Counted from the first letter of the stretch, positions 53,206 to 63,060 are shown. The stretch is DNA of 64,000 nt from an uncultured Chlamydiae bacterium (GCA_903893545.1 CAITMJ010000030.1:40764-104763), one strand, 5' to 3'. The notes: generated by a model not told the origin, from the sequence alone. Made by a program: numbers and translations.

Positions 53206-53279
53206 GCGGGAGTAGTACAATTGGTTAGTGCGCCGCCCTGTCACGGCGGAAGTTGCGGGTTCGAGCCCCGTCTCCCGCG
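53206..53279 (+). tRNA. tRNA-Asp (anticodon GTC)
   Basis: Cloverleaf: acceptor GCGGGAG with CTCCCGC, anticodon arm CCGCC-CTGTCAC-GGCGG with GTC, T-arm with TTCGAGC. Discriminator G, the identity base for Asp; CCA not encoded. It is 31 bases after tRNA-Val, probably co-transcribed. Confidence 0.95.
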
Positions 53280-53336
53280 TTCTTTTAGAACGCTTTTTTC
53301 TTTACAACCTGTCCTCTTTCCGTTTAAGATTTTTTT

Positions 53337-54242
53337 ATGGCCCATTCTTCTCCTAAAAGACTTTCCCATTATATCATGAGCTACTTCGGCATGACTGTCG
53401 GCGCTTTTTTCGCCGCCTTGGCGCTGCGCATTTTTCTAGTTCCAAATGATCTGATCGATGGCGGCGTCATCGGTATTTCGATGATCTTGGGACGGCTTTA
53501 TGGCAGCGAGTATATTTCGCTCTTTCTCATCATCATCAACATCCCGTTTATTTTCCTCGCATGGCGTTTTATCCGAAGATCGTTTGTTCTACACATGTTC
53601 TACGCCATCGTTTGCTTTGCCATCTTTTTGAAGGTGTTAGACCAGCTTCCCCCCTTTGACTCCGATCCGCTCGAAGCGATCGTCATTGGCGGCGCAATGC
53701 TGGGCGCTGGCGCTGGATTTATCATCCGCCATGGAGGATGCACCGATGGGACGGAGATCATGGCGATTTTGATCAACCGCCGCAAAGGGTTTACCGTTGG
53801 CCAGGTGATTTTTTTCATCAATATTTTTATCTTTTCCGCCTATGGGTGGGCATTTAGCGACTGGCATATCGCGCTTCGATCTCTCATGACCTACCTTGTC
53901 GCCTTTAAAATCATGGATCTTGTGATCGCAGGACTCGAAGAGCTCAAGTCTGTATTGATCATGTGCGCAAAGCCAGATAAATTGAGCAAGATCATCACAC
54001 ACGAACTCGGCCTTGGCCTTACCTTCATCAAAGGGAAAGGGGGGTACTCCGGAGAAGATCGAGACATCTTGTTCATCATCGTCGAGCGTCTCGATCTTGC
54101 TGAATTGAAAGAAATTGTGCTGCGAGAAGATCCCACTGCATTCATCGCCATCGAAAACTTGCATGAAGTGGCCTATGGCCGCACCGCAAAAATCGCAATG
54201 AAGAGAAAAGCAAGAAAGTCCTTTGCCAAGGGGTTCCTCTAG
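53337..54242 (+). CDS. YitT-family membrane protein
   Basis: 301 residues. About five to six membrane segments in the first 190 residues, with the family start MSYFGMTVGAFFAALALRIF, NDLIDGGVIGISMILGRLYG, and GGCTDGTEIMAILINRRKGF. A soluble C-terminal DUF2179-type domain follows (GLGLTFIKGKGGYSGEDRDI). Function of the family is not established; a transporter is usually assumed. The next gene starts directly at its stop. Confidence 0.88.
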   Translation: MAHSSPKRLSHYIMSYFGMTVGAFFAALALRIFLVPNDLIDGGVIGISMILGRLYGSEYISLFLIIINIPFIFLAWRFIRRSFVLHMFYAIVCFAIFLKVLDQLPPFDSDPLEAIVIGGAMLGAGAGFIIRHGGCTDGTEIMAILINRRKGFTVGQVIFFINIFIFSAYGWAFSDWHIALRSLMTYLVAFKIMDLVIAGLEELKSVLIMCAKPDKLSKIITHELGLGLTFIKGKGGYSGEDRDILFIIVERLDLAELKEIVLREDPTAFIAIENLHEVAYGRTAKIAMKRKARKSFAKGFL

Positions 54243-54917
54243 ATGAAAAGCCATTCACACTCGCCTGATTCTGTCGATTCATGGAGAATTTTCCGCATCA
54301 TGAGCGAATTTGTCGACGGCTTTGAAACAATGACCTCCCTTGGCCCCTCTGTCGCCATTTTCGGCTCGACAAATCAAAATCCGATCGATCCTCGCTATCA
54401 CAGCCTTGCTGAAACCATTGCTGAAAAAATCGTCGCCAAAGGATTTGGGATTATTACCGGCGGCGGCCCCGGTATTATGGAATCGGCCAATAAAGGCGCG
54501 CAAAAAGTAAGCGGTAGATCGTGCGGTCTTTGCATCAACCTCCCTTCAGAAACAAAGCCGAATCCCTATATCGACGATCAATTCCTCCTCAATTTCCGTT
54601 ACTTTTTTGTCCGCAAAGTGATGTTTATCCGCTACGCTCAAGCCTTTGTTGTGCTCCCGGGAGGCTTTGGCACGATGGATGAATTCTTTGAAGCTCTCAC
54701 CCTCATTCAAACGCAAAAAATCAAATACTTCCCCGTGTACCTGGTTGGAAAAGACTATTGGAAAGGGCTTCTCGACTGGATGAAACATACGGTTCTTGCC
54801 CATGGAAATATCAAACAGAAAGATTTAGATCTCATCCATCTCACCGATGACCCCGATGAAATTGCAGATGGAATCGAGAAATTTCATCACCAAACAAAAT
54901 CAACGGAAAATTTCTAA
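54243..54917 (+). CDS. LOG-family (lysine decarboxylase-like) phosphoribohydrolase
   Basis: 224 residues, Rossmann fold. The two family motifs are present: ITGGGPGIMESANKGAQ and VVLPGGFGTMDEFFEALTL. Family members release bases from nucleoside 5'-monophosphates (cytokinin-type in plants); the bacterial role in non-plant bacteria is unclear. The ATG follows the YitT stop without a gap. The 3' end overlaps the P-type ATPase frame by about 50 bases. Confidence 0.88.
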   Translation: MKSHSHSPDSVDSWRIFRIMSEFVDGFETMTSLGPSVAIFGSTNQNPIDPRYHSLAETIAEKIVAKGFGIITGGGPGIMESANKGAQKVSGRSCGLCINLPSETKPNPYIDDQFLLNFRYFFVRKVMFIRYAQAFVVLPGGFGTMDEFFEALTLIQTQKIKYFPVYLVGKDYWKGLLDWMKHTVLAHGNIKQKDLDLIHLTDDPDEIADGIEKFHHQTKSTENF

Positions 54918-56769
54918 ACAATTGCCTAAGCTAATCACTTTTCTCTCTATCTTAGGCATCACTATTCACCTAGCCCTTCGCTGGACCATCCCATATGAAT
55001 ACTCGCTATATCCTCTATATATAGTTCTCGCCTTCGGCGGAGGCCCTCTCGTCTTCACCCTTGCTCGCAAGCTGATCGCCTTTGAGTTTAGCTCTGACCT
55101 CTTGGCCGGTATTTCGATCGTAACATCGGTGCTTTTGGATCAATACTTGGCCGGCTCGCTGGTCGTGTTGATGCTCTCCGGCGGCACTTCGCTCGAAAAC
55201 TATGCCATTAGAGCCGCTTCAAAGGTCCTAGAAGCTCTTGCCAAACGCGCGCCGACAATTGCCCACCGAAAGAAGAATGAACGCTTAGAAGAGATCTTAG
55301 TCGACAAAATCGCAATCGGGGATGCTCTTGTCGTCCTACCGCATGAAATCTGCCCGGTTGACGGAGACGTTTTCGAAGGGCATGGAGTGATGGATGAGGC
55401 CTTTTTGACCGGAGAGCCGTTTTTGATCTCAAAAGCGCCGGGCTCTGCTGTTCTTTCTGGCTCGATCAATGGCGACGCCTCTCTTGTAATCCGAGCGACA
55501 AAATTAGCCATAGATTCGCGATATGCAAAAATCATGGAAGTGATGCGCGAAACTGAGCAAAGGCGACCGCGGATTCGGCGCCTTGCGGATCAGCTAGGCT
55601 CTTGGTATACGCCGCTCTCCATTCTCATTGCCAGTCTTGCTTGGGGCATGAGCGGCGAAGCAGTTCGTTTTCTGGCCGTCATTGTAATCGCAACCCCCTG
55701 CCCACTTCTCATTGCGATTCCAGTGGCGATCATCGGTTCGATCTCGCTCTCTGCGCGCCGTGGCATTTTGATCAAAAATCCTGCAGTCCTCGAGCAGTTT
55801 GAGCAGTGCCGGACGATGATCTTAGACAAAACTGGAACTTTGACCTATGGCAAACCCACACTGACGAGCCAAACCGTCTACAATCATTTACGTCCAAAAG
55901 AGATTTTACAGCTTGTGGGAAGTTTGGAAAAATATTCAAAGCACCCGCTCGCCTCTGCGATCATCGAAAAAGCAATGGAAGAAAAAGTCGACTGGCTCGA
56001 TGTAAAAGAGGTCCGAGAACCTCCGAGTGAAGGATTGGAAGGAAGAGTCGACGGACATGAGGTATTGATCACCAGCCGCAAAAGAATGGAGCAGCTCGGC
56101 CAGGATACCTCCATTCTCCCACAAGGCTCCGGTCTTGAATGCGTTATTTTTATCGATAACGTTCTAAGCGCCCATTATCGCTTTCACGATTCTCCAAGAG
56201 CAGACAGTAAAACATTCATCCAACATCTATTTTCCAAACACAAGTTTAAAACTGTGATGATCGTATCTGGAGACCGCGCCGAAGAGGTGAACTATTTGGC
56301 TGATTTTGTCGGCGTGAAAGAAGTGTATGCCAACCAAAGCCCGGAACAAAAGGTCCAGATCGTCGAAAAGAAACGGCAAGAAGGAAAAGTCGCCTATTTA
56401 GGCGATGGAATCAACGACGCTCCAGCCTTAATGGCCGCGACAGTTGGCATCGCATTTGGAAAAAACAGCGATATTACGGCAGAAGCGGCCGGCGCTGTGG
56501 TCATGGACAACTCGCTGGCAAAAGTCGATGAGTTCCTTCACATTAGCGAGCGAATGCGAAGAGTCGCCCTTCAAAGCGCAATCGGCGGGATGGCTCTTTC
56601 TATCGCTGGTATGCTCGTGGCCGCTTTCGGATTCCTGCCACCTGTTGCTGGAGCACTGGCCCAAGAAATCATCGATATCTTTGCCATTCTCAATGCAATC
56701 CGCACGGCCTGGAAACCGAGAACTCTCACTGATATGAAATATTTATATTCAGAAAACATTAAGTCCTGA
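54868..56769 (+). CDS. Heavy-metal P-type (P1B) ATPase
   Basis: About 633 residues. Metal-transport motif VIATPCPLLIAIP (TPCP, near residue 275), phosphorylation site ILDKTGTLTYG (near 320), actuator LTGEP, the P1B His-Pro pair in YSKHPLASAI, and AYLGDGINDAPALMAATVG. It lacks the usual N-terminal cysteine-rich metal-binding domain and the extra N-terminal membrane pair is short. Likely exports Zn, Cd, Co or Cu; TPCP fits several. The start is uncertain: ATG 54847 or 54868, both inside the preceding gene. Confidence 0.88.
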   Translation: MESRNFITKQNQRKISKQLPKLITFLSILGITIHLALRWTIPYEYSLYPLYIVLAFGGGPLVFTLARKLIAFEFSSDLLAGISIVTSVLLDQYLAGSLVVLMLSGGTSLENYAIRAASKVLEALAKRAPTIAHRKKNERLEEILVDKIAIGDALVVLPHEICPVDGDVFEGHGVMDEAFLTGEPFLISKAPGSAVLSGSINGDASLVIRATKLAIDSRYAKIMEVMRETEQRRPRIRRLADQLGSWYTPLSILIASLAWGMSGEAVRFLAVIVIATPCPLLIAIPVAIIGSISLSARRGILIKNPAVLEQFEQCRTMILDKTGTLTYGKPTLTSQTVYNHLRPKEILQLVGSLEKYSKHPLASAIIEKAMEEKVDWLDVKEVREPPSEGLEGRVDGHEVLITSRKRMEQLGQDTSILPQGSGLECVIFIDNVLSAHYRFHDSPRADSKTFIQHLFSKHKFKTVMIVSGDRAEEVNYLADFVGVKEVYANQSPEQKVQIVEKKRQEGKVAYLGDGINDAPALMAATVGIAFGKNSDITAEAAGAVVMDNSLAKVDEFLHISERMRRVALQSAIGGMALSIAGMLVAAFGFLPPVAGALAQEIIDIFAILNAIRTAWKPRTLTDMKYLYSENIKS

Positions 56770-56803
56770 TAAATTTCCTGCGAACGAAAAAAAAGGACCG
56801 TTT

Positions 56804-57529
56804 ATGTCTGACTCCCTCTCCATCTCTTCTTTCGGCGCAAGTAGCGCGGCTCACGAGTTGTATATGGCAGCCTTCCAAGATCTTTATGAAGAACGAACCA
56901 GGGAGATGACCCTCACTCCAACCTCTGCATCTTCAGGCGCAGAGATCGCCTACTTTCGCGCAATGAGCATGCCAAAAGAAATCGCTCTCGAAGAGTCGTT
57001 CCCAGAACGGCTGATCTATCTGAAACATAAAGACATTGTTCTATATAAATCGGAACTGACTCGAAAAGGAGTCAACATAACGGAAACGTCTGCGATTGCT
57101 AAGATCTGTAATCCACGCTTTCAACTCCTCTTTTTTTTTCCTCAAGTCCCTTTGCATGATAAGCAACTGCCTATGATTCAAAAGGTCCTTCCTGAGTTTC
57201 AAAAATTCGATAAAAATCTTGAGGTTACAGTCATTTCAACCCGCTCCATAGAGGCATCTACGATTTGCACGGAACTAGCTCCTGATCCTCATGTCGAGCT
57301 GCTGACCGATACAGATGGAGATCTCGCTTTTACTCTCGGCCTTTTGCGCTATTATAAAGGCTTTGGACTCTCCTACCCTCGCGCGCAGCTGACCTTCTAT
57401 TACGGAAGGCTCATCGATAAGCGAGAAGAAGAGGAGCTGCAAGACGTTATTGTAACAGATCCAAAGGTGGTCTTAAGAGATTTGCCCGAATGCCTAAGGA
57501 AATTGGATATCCCGTTCAACGATGAGTAA
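56804..57529 (+). CDS. Peroxiredoxin-like protein without catalytic cysteine
   Basis: 241 residues, not a recognised named gene. The middle reads like an AhpC/TSA thioredoxin fold: QLLFFFPQVPLHDKQLPMIQ near residue 108, NLEVTVISTRSIEAS, HVELLTDTDGDLAFTLGLLR, and QLTFYYGRLID. The position of the peroxidatic cysteine is taken by PLHDKQ, and the few cysteines elsewhere (CNPR, ICTEL, ECLRK) do not fit. So the fold is likely but peroxidase activity is not. The N-terminal 60 residues are Ser-rich. The ATG has AAGGA upstream. Confidence 0.6.
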   Translation: MSDSLSISSFGASSAAHELYMAAFQDLYEERTREMTLTPTSASSGAEIAYFRAMSMPKEIALEESFPERLIYLKHKDIVLYKSELTRKGVNITETSAIAKICNPRFQLLFFFPQVPLHDKQLPMIQKVLPEFQKFDKNLEVTVISTRSIEASTICTELAPDPHVELLTDTDGDLAFTLGLLRYYKGFGLSYPRAQLTFYYGRLIDKREEEELQDVIVTDPKVVLRDLPECLRKLDIPFNDE

Positions 57530-57532
57530 TCA

Positions 57533-58393
57533 TTAAACAATGGAGCGGAGATACTCTCCATACTCGTTTTTCGCATACCGCGCAGCTAGGTGCAAGACTT
57601 GAGCTCCATCGATCCAACCCATTCGGTATGCCACCTCTTCAATGCAAGAGATTTTAAATCCTTGTCTCTCTTGAATCGCTTGGACAAAGGCGGATGCTTT
57701 TTGGAAGGCGTCAAACGTCCCTGTATCTAGCCATGCGTGGCCTCGTCCAAGAAGCCTCACTTTCAACTCTCCCCTTTCGAGATATTTCCGATTGACATCG
57801 GTGATTTCAAGCTCTCCTCGAGAAGAGGGTTTTAACTGTTTTGCGATCTCAATGACTTCAGGTCCATAAAAATAGAGGCCGGGAACTGCGAAAGAAGATT
57901 TAGGCGCTGTCGGTTTTTCCTCAATATCGAGCACTCTCATTTGAGCGTCAAATTGAACGACGCCGTATCGCTGAGGATCTTTGACTTGATAGCCAAAGAT
58001 CATTCCACCGGTTTTAAGCTGCGTTCCTTCTTTTAAATATTCAGGGAAGTCATGGCCGTAAAAAATATTGTCCCCAAGAATCAACGCCACCGGCTGATGG
58101 CCAATGAATTTTTCGCCGATGATAAACGCCTCTGCCAGTCCACCCGGCGTCGGTTGCACAGAGTATTGAATGTGAAGGCCTAGATTGGATCCATTGCCAA
58201 AGAGTGTTTCAAAGCGGGAGGTATCTTCTGGCGTAGAGATGATGAGAATTTCTCGGATCCCCGCCAGCATTAAAACTGAGAGAGGGTAGTAGATCATCGG
58301 CTTATCGAAAATGGGAAGGAGTTGCTTAGACACCGCAAGCGTTGCGGGGTATAGCCTCGTTCCGCTTCCGCCGGCTAAAATGATTCCCTTCAT
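57533..58393 (-). CDS. rfbA: Glucose-1-phosphate thymidylyltransferase
   Basis: Makes dTDP-glucose, first step to dTDP-rhamnose and related sugars. 286 residues. Start motif [20 protein letters not shown] with [20 protein letters not shown], then [23 protein letters not shown] and WLDTGTFDA. It follows accC at once; a TTG at 58405 overlapping the accC stop would add four residues. No rfbB, rfbC or rfbD are in the window, so it ends an operon of unrelated metabolism. Confidence 0.95.
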   Translation of the reverse strand: MKGIILAGGSGTRLYPATLAVSKQLLPIFDKPMIYYPLSVLMLAGIREILIISTPEDTSRFETLFGNGSNLGLHIQYSVQPTPGGLAEAFIIGEKFIGHQPVALILGDNIFYGHDFPEYLKEGTQLKTGGMIFGYQVKDPQRYGVVQFDAQMRVLDIEEKPTAPKSSFAVPGLYFYGPEVIEIAKQLKPSSRGELEITDVNRKYLERGELKVRLLGRGHAWLDTGTFDAFQKASAFVQAIQERQGFKISCIEEVAYRMGWIDGAQVLHLAARYAKNEYGEYLRSIV

Positions 58394-58401
58394 GAGGTTT
58401 T

Positions 58402-59763
58402 TCAACTGTTCTTAAACGAGCACCCATTATCGATCAGTTGATCGACATAACCAATTGTATAATCATGCGTTAAAAACTTCTTATCGTCGAGCATGTATTG
58501 ATGGAATGGAATGGTGGTATGCACGCCCGAAATATGAAACTCTTTAAGAGCTCTTTTCGCATGGGCAATCGCCTCTTCCCTGTTTTCCCCCTTTACGATC
58601 AATTTTGCAATCATCGAATCGTAATTGGGAGGAATCTTATAGCCGCCATAACAGGCGCTATCCACACGGACATGAGGCCCTCCAGGCGGGATGTAGTGTT
58701 CGAGAAGGCCAGGAGAGGGGGCAAAATTATGCATCGGGTTCTCGGCATTGATCCGAAGCTCAAAGACGTGTCCTTTTAACTGGACGTCTTTTTGCTGGAG
58801 TTCGAGTTTCTCGCCCCGCGCAATCCGAAGCTGCAGCTGCACGAGATCGATCCCGGTGAGTTCTTCTGTGACAGTATGCTCCACCTGAATACGGGTGTTT
58901 ACTTCCATGAAGTAGAAGTTTCCTTCCTCATCGAGCAAGAATTCGACGGTTCCCACAGAATGGTATTTGGCCGCTTTAACAATAGCGACCGCGCATTCGC
59001 CCATTTTCTTTCGGAGCCGTTCATCGACGAGAGGACTTGGAGCTTCTTCGATCAGCTTTTGCCGTCTTCTTTGAATTGAACAGTCCCTTTCGCCGAGATA
59101 GAGGTAGTTTCCATGCTTATCTCCCACGATCTGCACTTCGACGTGGCGTGGGTTGACGATCATTTTTTCAAGGTAGACGTCTGGGTTATTGAAAGAAACT
59201 TCAGCCTCTGTTCTTGCGGCCATAAATTTTTTGACAAAATCATCATCCGAATAAGCGATTCGGATCCCTTTTCCCCCGCCGCCGGCAACCGCTTTAATGA
59301 AGATCGGATAGCCAAACTTGTGCGCTTCTCGAAGTCCAGCATCGATATCTGCCACAATCCCTTCAGAGCCGGGAATCACAGGACATTTGACGCTTTTAGC
59401 AGTCGCTTTGGCCGCTGCTTTATCACCGAGAAGCGCGATCGCAGTCGATGGTGGCCCAATAAAATTAAGGCCTGAGCTTTCGCAAATGGAGGCAAAGCCC
59501 GCATTCTCGCTCAAAAAGCCATAACCGGGGTGAACGGCATCAGCGCCTGTAATTTCGCAGGCGGCGATTAGGTTCGAAATTTTTAAATAGGATTTTGCAG
59601 AAGGAGGCTCGCCGATGCAGATCGCCTCATCTGCGTGAAGAACATGCAGCGCCTCAGCGTCTGCTTCTGAATAGACTGCGACGGTCTGCAAACCCAAATC
59701 ATGACAAGCGCGGATGATTCGAACGGCGATCTCCCCGCGATTTGCAATCAGGACTTTTTGCAT
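58402..59763 (-). CDS. accC: Biotin carboxylase subunit of acetyl-CoA carboxylase
   Basis: Carboxylates biotin on the carrier protein, first step of fatty-acid synthesis. 453 residues. Start [22 protein letters not shown]-grasp motif [43 protein letters not shown] with catalytic Arg region, and INAENP. It lies two bases after accB. Confidence 0.96.
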   Translation of the reverse strand: MQKVLIANRGEIAVRIIRACHDLGLQTVAVYSEADAEALHVLHADEAICIGEPPSAKSYLKISNLIAACEITGADAVHPGYGFLSENAGFASICESSGLNFIGPPSTAIALLGDKAAAKATAKSVKCPVIPGSEGIVADIDAGLREAHKFGYPIFIKAVAGGGGKGIRIAYSDDDFVKKFMAARTEAEVSFNNPDVYLEKMIVNPRHVEVQIVGDKHGNYLYLGERDCSIQRRRQKLIEEAPSPLVDERLRKKMGECAVAIVKAAKYHSVGTVEFLLDEEGNFYFMEVNTRIQVEHTVTEELTGIDLVQLQLRIARGEKLELQQKDVQLKGHVFELRINAENPMHNFAPSPGLLEHYIPPGGPHVRVDSACYGGYKIPPNYDSMIAKLIVKGENREEAIAHAKRALKEFHISGVHTTIPFHQYMLDDKKFLTHDYTIGYVDQLIDNGCSFKNS

Positions 59764-59765
59764 AG

Positions 59766-60236
59766 TTATGTGATCCGAAGGAGTTTTGTGCCAAATTCAA
59801 CGGGCTGGGCGCTATCGGCTAAAATCTCTGCAACAAGGCCGGAGGCTCCCGCTTTTACTTCATTCATTACCTTCATCGCTTCAATGATGCAAACGATGGT
59901 GTTTTCATCTACCCTGTCGCCTACTTTGACAAACGGAGGAGCATCTGGAGAAGGAGCTGCATAATAGCTGCCGACCATTGGGGAAGTGACATACGTCCCT
60001 TCAATCTCGACTTTCCTCGCGCCTCCTCTCTCTCCTTTTTGCGCAAATTCTTGTTGGAAGGCAGACTCAGTCGCATTTTCCGCCATGACGATTCGAGGAT
60101 GCGGAGCTGCTGCGACGAACTGGACTTCGGTTTCTTTTTCCAACTGGAGTTCGAAGTCGCCTTGCTTGATCACGAGCTTCTTTAGCTTGCTCGCCTCTAG
60201 CTTGGCCATTACTTTTTCAATATATTCAAGATCCAC
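59766..60236 (-). CDS. accB: Biotin carboxyl carrier protein of acetyl-CoA carboxylase
   Basis: 156 residues. The C-terminal biotinyl domain (near 80-156) carries the modification site EAMKVMNEV, slightly altered from the usual EAMKMMNE, and SPMVGSYYAAPSPDAPPFVK. The N-terminal helix-rich part is followed by a linker. It is two bases downstream of efp and two bases before accC, so coupled. Confidence 0.95.
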   Translation of the reverse strand: MDLEYIEKVMAKLEASKLKKLVIKQGDFELQLEKETEVQFVAAAPHPRIVMAENATESAFQQEFAQKGERGGARKVEIEGTYVTSPMVGSYYAAPSPDAPPFVKVGDRVDENTIVCIIEAMKVMNEVKAGASGLVAEILADSAQPVEFGTKLLRIT

Positions 60237-60238
60237 TG

Positions 60239-60796
60239 TTAAACTCTCTGAATGTATTCGTTTACTTGTGTGTCCACTTTAACGACATCGCCGCTCTCGA
60301 CAAACAAGGGAACTGCAATTTTTGCCCCTGTTTCGAGAACTGCGCTCTTCGTCGCACCGGATCCACTCGCTGCCTGCTCGCCACCTTCGGTCTTCACGAC
60401 CATGATTTCGAGGAACTGCGGCAATTCCACGGAGAAAATCGTGTCTCCATAGAACATTGCAACGACTTGAATCCCTTCTTTTAAATAATGGACTTTGTCG
60501 CCGAGGACATGAGCCGGAACGAGAACTTGTTCGAGGTTGCCGACATCCAAAAAGAGATATTCTTTCCCTTCCGGATATAAAAATTCCAGCGCCCTTTCGA
60601 CGAGCGATACCTCTTGAACGGTTTGATCGAGCTTGAAATTTCTTTCAATGATCGCATCGTTCAATAGATTGCGCAGCTTTGTCTTCACAAAGGGATTTCC
60701 CTTAGCCACGGTCACTTTAACACTTGATTCGACGCGAAATACTTTGCCGTCGATATTCAAGGTCATCCCGGGAGAAATTTGATTCGCTGTCGTCAT
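60239..60796 (-). CDS. efp: Elongation factor P
   Basis: Relieves ribosome stalling at proline stretches. 185 residues in three beta domains. The N-terminal loop has the modifiable Lys region KVTVAKGNPFVKTKLRNLL, with V-A before the Lys-Gly in place of the usual P-G. The C-terminal domain is strongly diverged after ESGDVVKVDTQVNEYIQRV. Chlamydia carries two efp genes; this one is in the accB-accC context. The ATG overlaps the HAD gene stop by four bases. Confidence 0.93.
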   Translation of the reverse strand: MTTANQISPGMTLNIDGKVFRVESSVKVTVAKGNPFVKTKLRNLLNDAIIERNFKLDQTVQEVSLVERALEFLYPEGKEYLFLDVGNLEQVLVPAHVLGDKVHYLKEGIQVVAMFYGDTIFSVELPQFLEIMVVKTEGGEQAASGSGATKSAVLETGAKIAVPLFVESGDVVKVDTQVNEYIQRV

Positions 60797-61437
60797 GGGA
60801 TAATCTTCCTCAATTCATTCAAGTCCGAGATCGAATGATCGATCCACGACTCGGTTTTTATCCTTCGGCCCCTCCCCCATCGCATATGAATGGTATGAAA
60901 TCCCAATTCATGCGCAGGAGAAAGGTCCATGGACACTCGGTCCCCACAAACCCAAATGTCTGCAGGGGCCACCGAAAATTCTTTCATTAAACCCTCGTAA
61001 AAAGGTTTTTTTATAGAATCTTCGGGGATTGCAATTTTACTAAAGATAGAGGGTTCAATTCCAGCTTTTTCCATCTTTTCCCGTTGAAAAGGGGGGTGTC
61101 CCCCAGTAACTAGGGCGATGGGGCCTCGATTTTTGCAAGATTGTAGTATTTCCTTGGCGTTTGGAGTGCAGGAAATCAAAAAATCATTCGGCAGTGGAGT
61201 CGTCATCTCTTGCAGGGCTTGGAAAGTCGCTTCTTGAGAAATTCCCCATTTAGCTGCGAATAGCTCAATTGTATCCCGCGTCCTCGGGCACGTCTCATTC
61301 AAGGCCAAGAGTTCCTTAAACTCAGAAGAAGAGGGGTCTCTCCCCATCAAGATTTTAAACGCCGACTGCAACTTAAAAGGAGTGACACACCCGGAAGTAT
61401 CGATGAGAGTGTCGTCCAAATCAAAGATGATCAACAA
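60793..61437 (-). CDS. HAD-family phosphatase
   Basis: 214 residues. HAD motifs in order: FDLDDTLIDT at the start (nucleophile Asp), ALVTGG (motif II), a Lys in the region KKPFYEGLM, and WVCGDRVSMDLSPA (motif IV). The cap domain lies between motifs I and II. Likely hydrolyses a small phosphorylated metabolite; the substrate cannot be told. It overlaps yvcK by 17 bases and efp by four. Confidence 0.88.
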   Translation of the reverse strand: MLIIFDLDDTLIDTSGCVTPFKLQSAFKILMGRDPSSSEFKELLALNETCPRTRDTIELFAAKWGISQEATFQALQEMTTPLPNDFLISCTPNAKEILQSCKNRGPIALVTGGHPPFQREKMEKAGIEPSIFSKIAIPEDSIKKPFYEGLMKEFSVAPADIWVCGDRVSMDLSPAHELGFHTIHMRWGRGRRIKTESWIDHSISDLNELRKIIP

Positions 61438-62398
61438 TTTTCATGAGCTCCTGCGCTAACTTTTTCGAATCGTGCCGGATCAAATTCCGTTTAACTAGAT
61501 CCTTTTTCGACTCTTCGACCAAACTGCCGAGAAGATTTGCGAAAATCACCCGGTTGTCATCCATATCGTTTTCCACCAAATCGCCTTCTGTCGCATAGAC
61601 GTCGATGAGCGCTTTTGGGGGTTTTTGCACATTCAGAAGAATATGATCGAACACATCTTTTCCTAAAAAGCGGGTCAATTCCTGTAAATAGCGGCTCGTT
61701 CTAAACCCGGTCGTCTGTCCTCTTCGATTCATCAAATTTACGACAAACACCTTGCGCGCATCGCTCTTGCAAATCGCCTCACAAACTCCCTCGACCAAAA
61801 GATTTGGAATGAGTGAAGTATGCAGCCCTCCCGGACCGATCACCAAAAGATCGGCATTCATGATTTCGTTGATCACATGGGGATTTACCTTCGGAAACGG
61901 CTCGAGATAAATCGTCTTGTATCCCTGATCGATTTCTTGGGAGAGATAGATCTCTTTTTCCCCTTCCAAAAGCTTCCGGTTATTCAAGACCATCTTCAGG
62001 CGAACCTGGTGCGTCGTGACGGGAATCACCTTGCCCTTGATGTTTAAAATCTTGCTCGCCTCTTCCACCGCTTTTTCAAAACTTCCCGCGACCTTTTCCA
62101 AAGCCGAGAGGAGCAAATTGCCGAAGCTATGCCCCCCCAATCCCCCGTTCTCAAACCGGTAATTCATCAAACTGCGCATGAGGCGACTAGAATTCGAAAG
62201 AGCGACGAGGCATTGCCTCACATCGCCTGGAGGTAAAACCCCCAGCTCATCGCGTAAAATCCCCGTGCTACCGCCATCGTCGGCCATTGAGACAATCGCC
62301 GTTAAATCGAGCGGATATTGCTTAAGGCCTCGCAAGACAACGAAATTGCCAGTGCCGCCGCCGATCACAACAACTTTTTTCATCGTGCCTTTAATCAT
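61421..62398 (-). CDS. yvcK: YvcK/CofD-like gluconeogenesis factor
   Basis: 325 residues. Start VVVIGGGTGNFVVLRGLKQY, then VSMADDGGSTGILRDELGVL, PPGDVRQCLVALSN, and LVIGPGGLHTSLIPNLLVEG, all typical of YvcK. In Bacillus it binds UDP-GlcNAc and controls cell-wall and carbon flow. The ATG at 62398 overlaps the rpe stop by four bases; an ATG at 62383 with AAAGG just upstream is a real alternative. Confidence 0.93.
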   Translation of the reverse strand: MIKGTMKKVVVIGGGTGNFVVLRGLKQYPLDLTAIVSMADDGGSTGILRDELGVLPPGDVRQCLVALSNSSRLMRSLMNYRFENGGLGGHSFGNLLLSALEKVAGSFEKAVEEASKILNIKGKVIPVTTHQVRLKMVLNNRKLLEGEKEIYLSQEIDQGYKTIYLEPFPKVNPHVINEIMNADLLVIGPGGLHTSLIPNLLVEGVCEAICKSDARKVFVVNLMNRRGQTTGFRTSRYLQELTRFLGKDVFDHILLNVQKPPKALIDVYATEGDLVENDMDDNRVIFANLLGSLVEESKKDLVKRNLIRHDSKKLAQELMKIVDHL

Positions 62399-63060
62399 GA
62401 CAGCTCTTTCAAGGAAGCGATCCCCTGTTTTACGCTCGGCGCTTGTTTATAGAGGTAATCTCCGCTGACGAGCACATTTGCCCCTGCTTTTACGCACATA
62501 GCCCCAGTCTCGGCGTTAATTCCCCCGTCGACCTGGATCTTGATCTCTTGTTTCTCGCAAAACTTTCGCGTAAGCTCCACCTTTTCCAACACTTCTGGCA
62601 TAAATTCTTGTCCGCCAAACCCGGGACTTACCGTCATCAGCAAGATAAGATCGCACATCGTCAAATACTTTGGAACCATTGAAAACGAAGTCTCCGGCCG
62701 AAAGGCCAGTCCCGCCTCAATGCCGCATTTGCGGATAAACTCGAGCGTGTCCTCCACATCTTCTGTCGCCTCAAAGTGAAACGTAATCCGATCGGCGCCT
62801 GCAGAGACAAACGCCTCTACATAGTCGTACGGGTTATAGATCATCATGTGGACATCGAGAAAAATGTTCGTCGCTCGATTGATCGCGGAGACCGCCTTCG
62901 GCCCAAATGTCAAATTGGGGACGAAATGGCCATCCATGATATCGATGTGAATCGCGTCAGCGCCGGCCTGCTCAAGGCTTTTGGCCTCTTCAGCAAGGCG
63001 GCCGAAATCCCCCGACAAGATCGAGGGGTAAACAAGGGTGTTGGAATGATTTTTTTTCAT
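62395..63060 (-). CDS. rpe: Ribulose-phosphate 3-epimerase
   Basis: Interconverts ribulose-5-phosphate and xylulose-5-phosphate. 221 residues in a TIM barrel. YPSILSGDFGRLAEEAKSLE, ADAIHIDIMDGHFVPNLTFG (metal ligands), LDVHMMIYNP, LMTVSPGFGGQEF and IQVDGGINAET are present. I chose the ATG at 63060, just before MKKNHSNTLVYPSIL, as it gives the normal length; the in-frame ATG at 63132 would add 24 unconserved residues. First gene of the seven-gene minus-strand operon. Confidence 0.94.
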   Translation of the reverse strand: MKKNHSNTLVYPSILSGDFGRLAEEAKSLEQAGADAIHIDIMDGHFVPNLTFGPKAVSAINRATNIFLDVHMMIYNPYDYVEAFVSAGADRITFHFEATEDVEDTLEFIRKCGIEAGLAFRPETSFSMVPKYLTMCDLILLMTVSPGFGGQEFMPEVLEKVELTRKFCEKQEIKIQVDGGINAETGAMCVKAGANVLVSGDYLYKQAPSVKQGIASLKELS

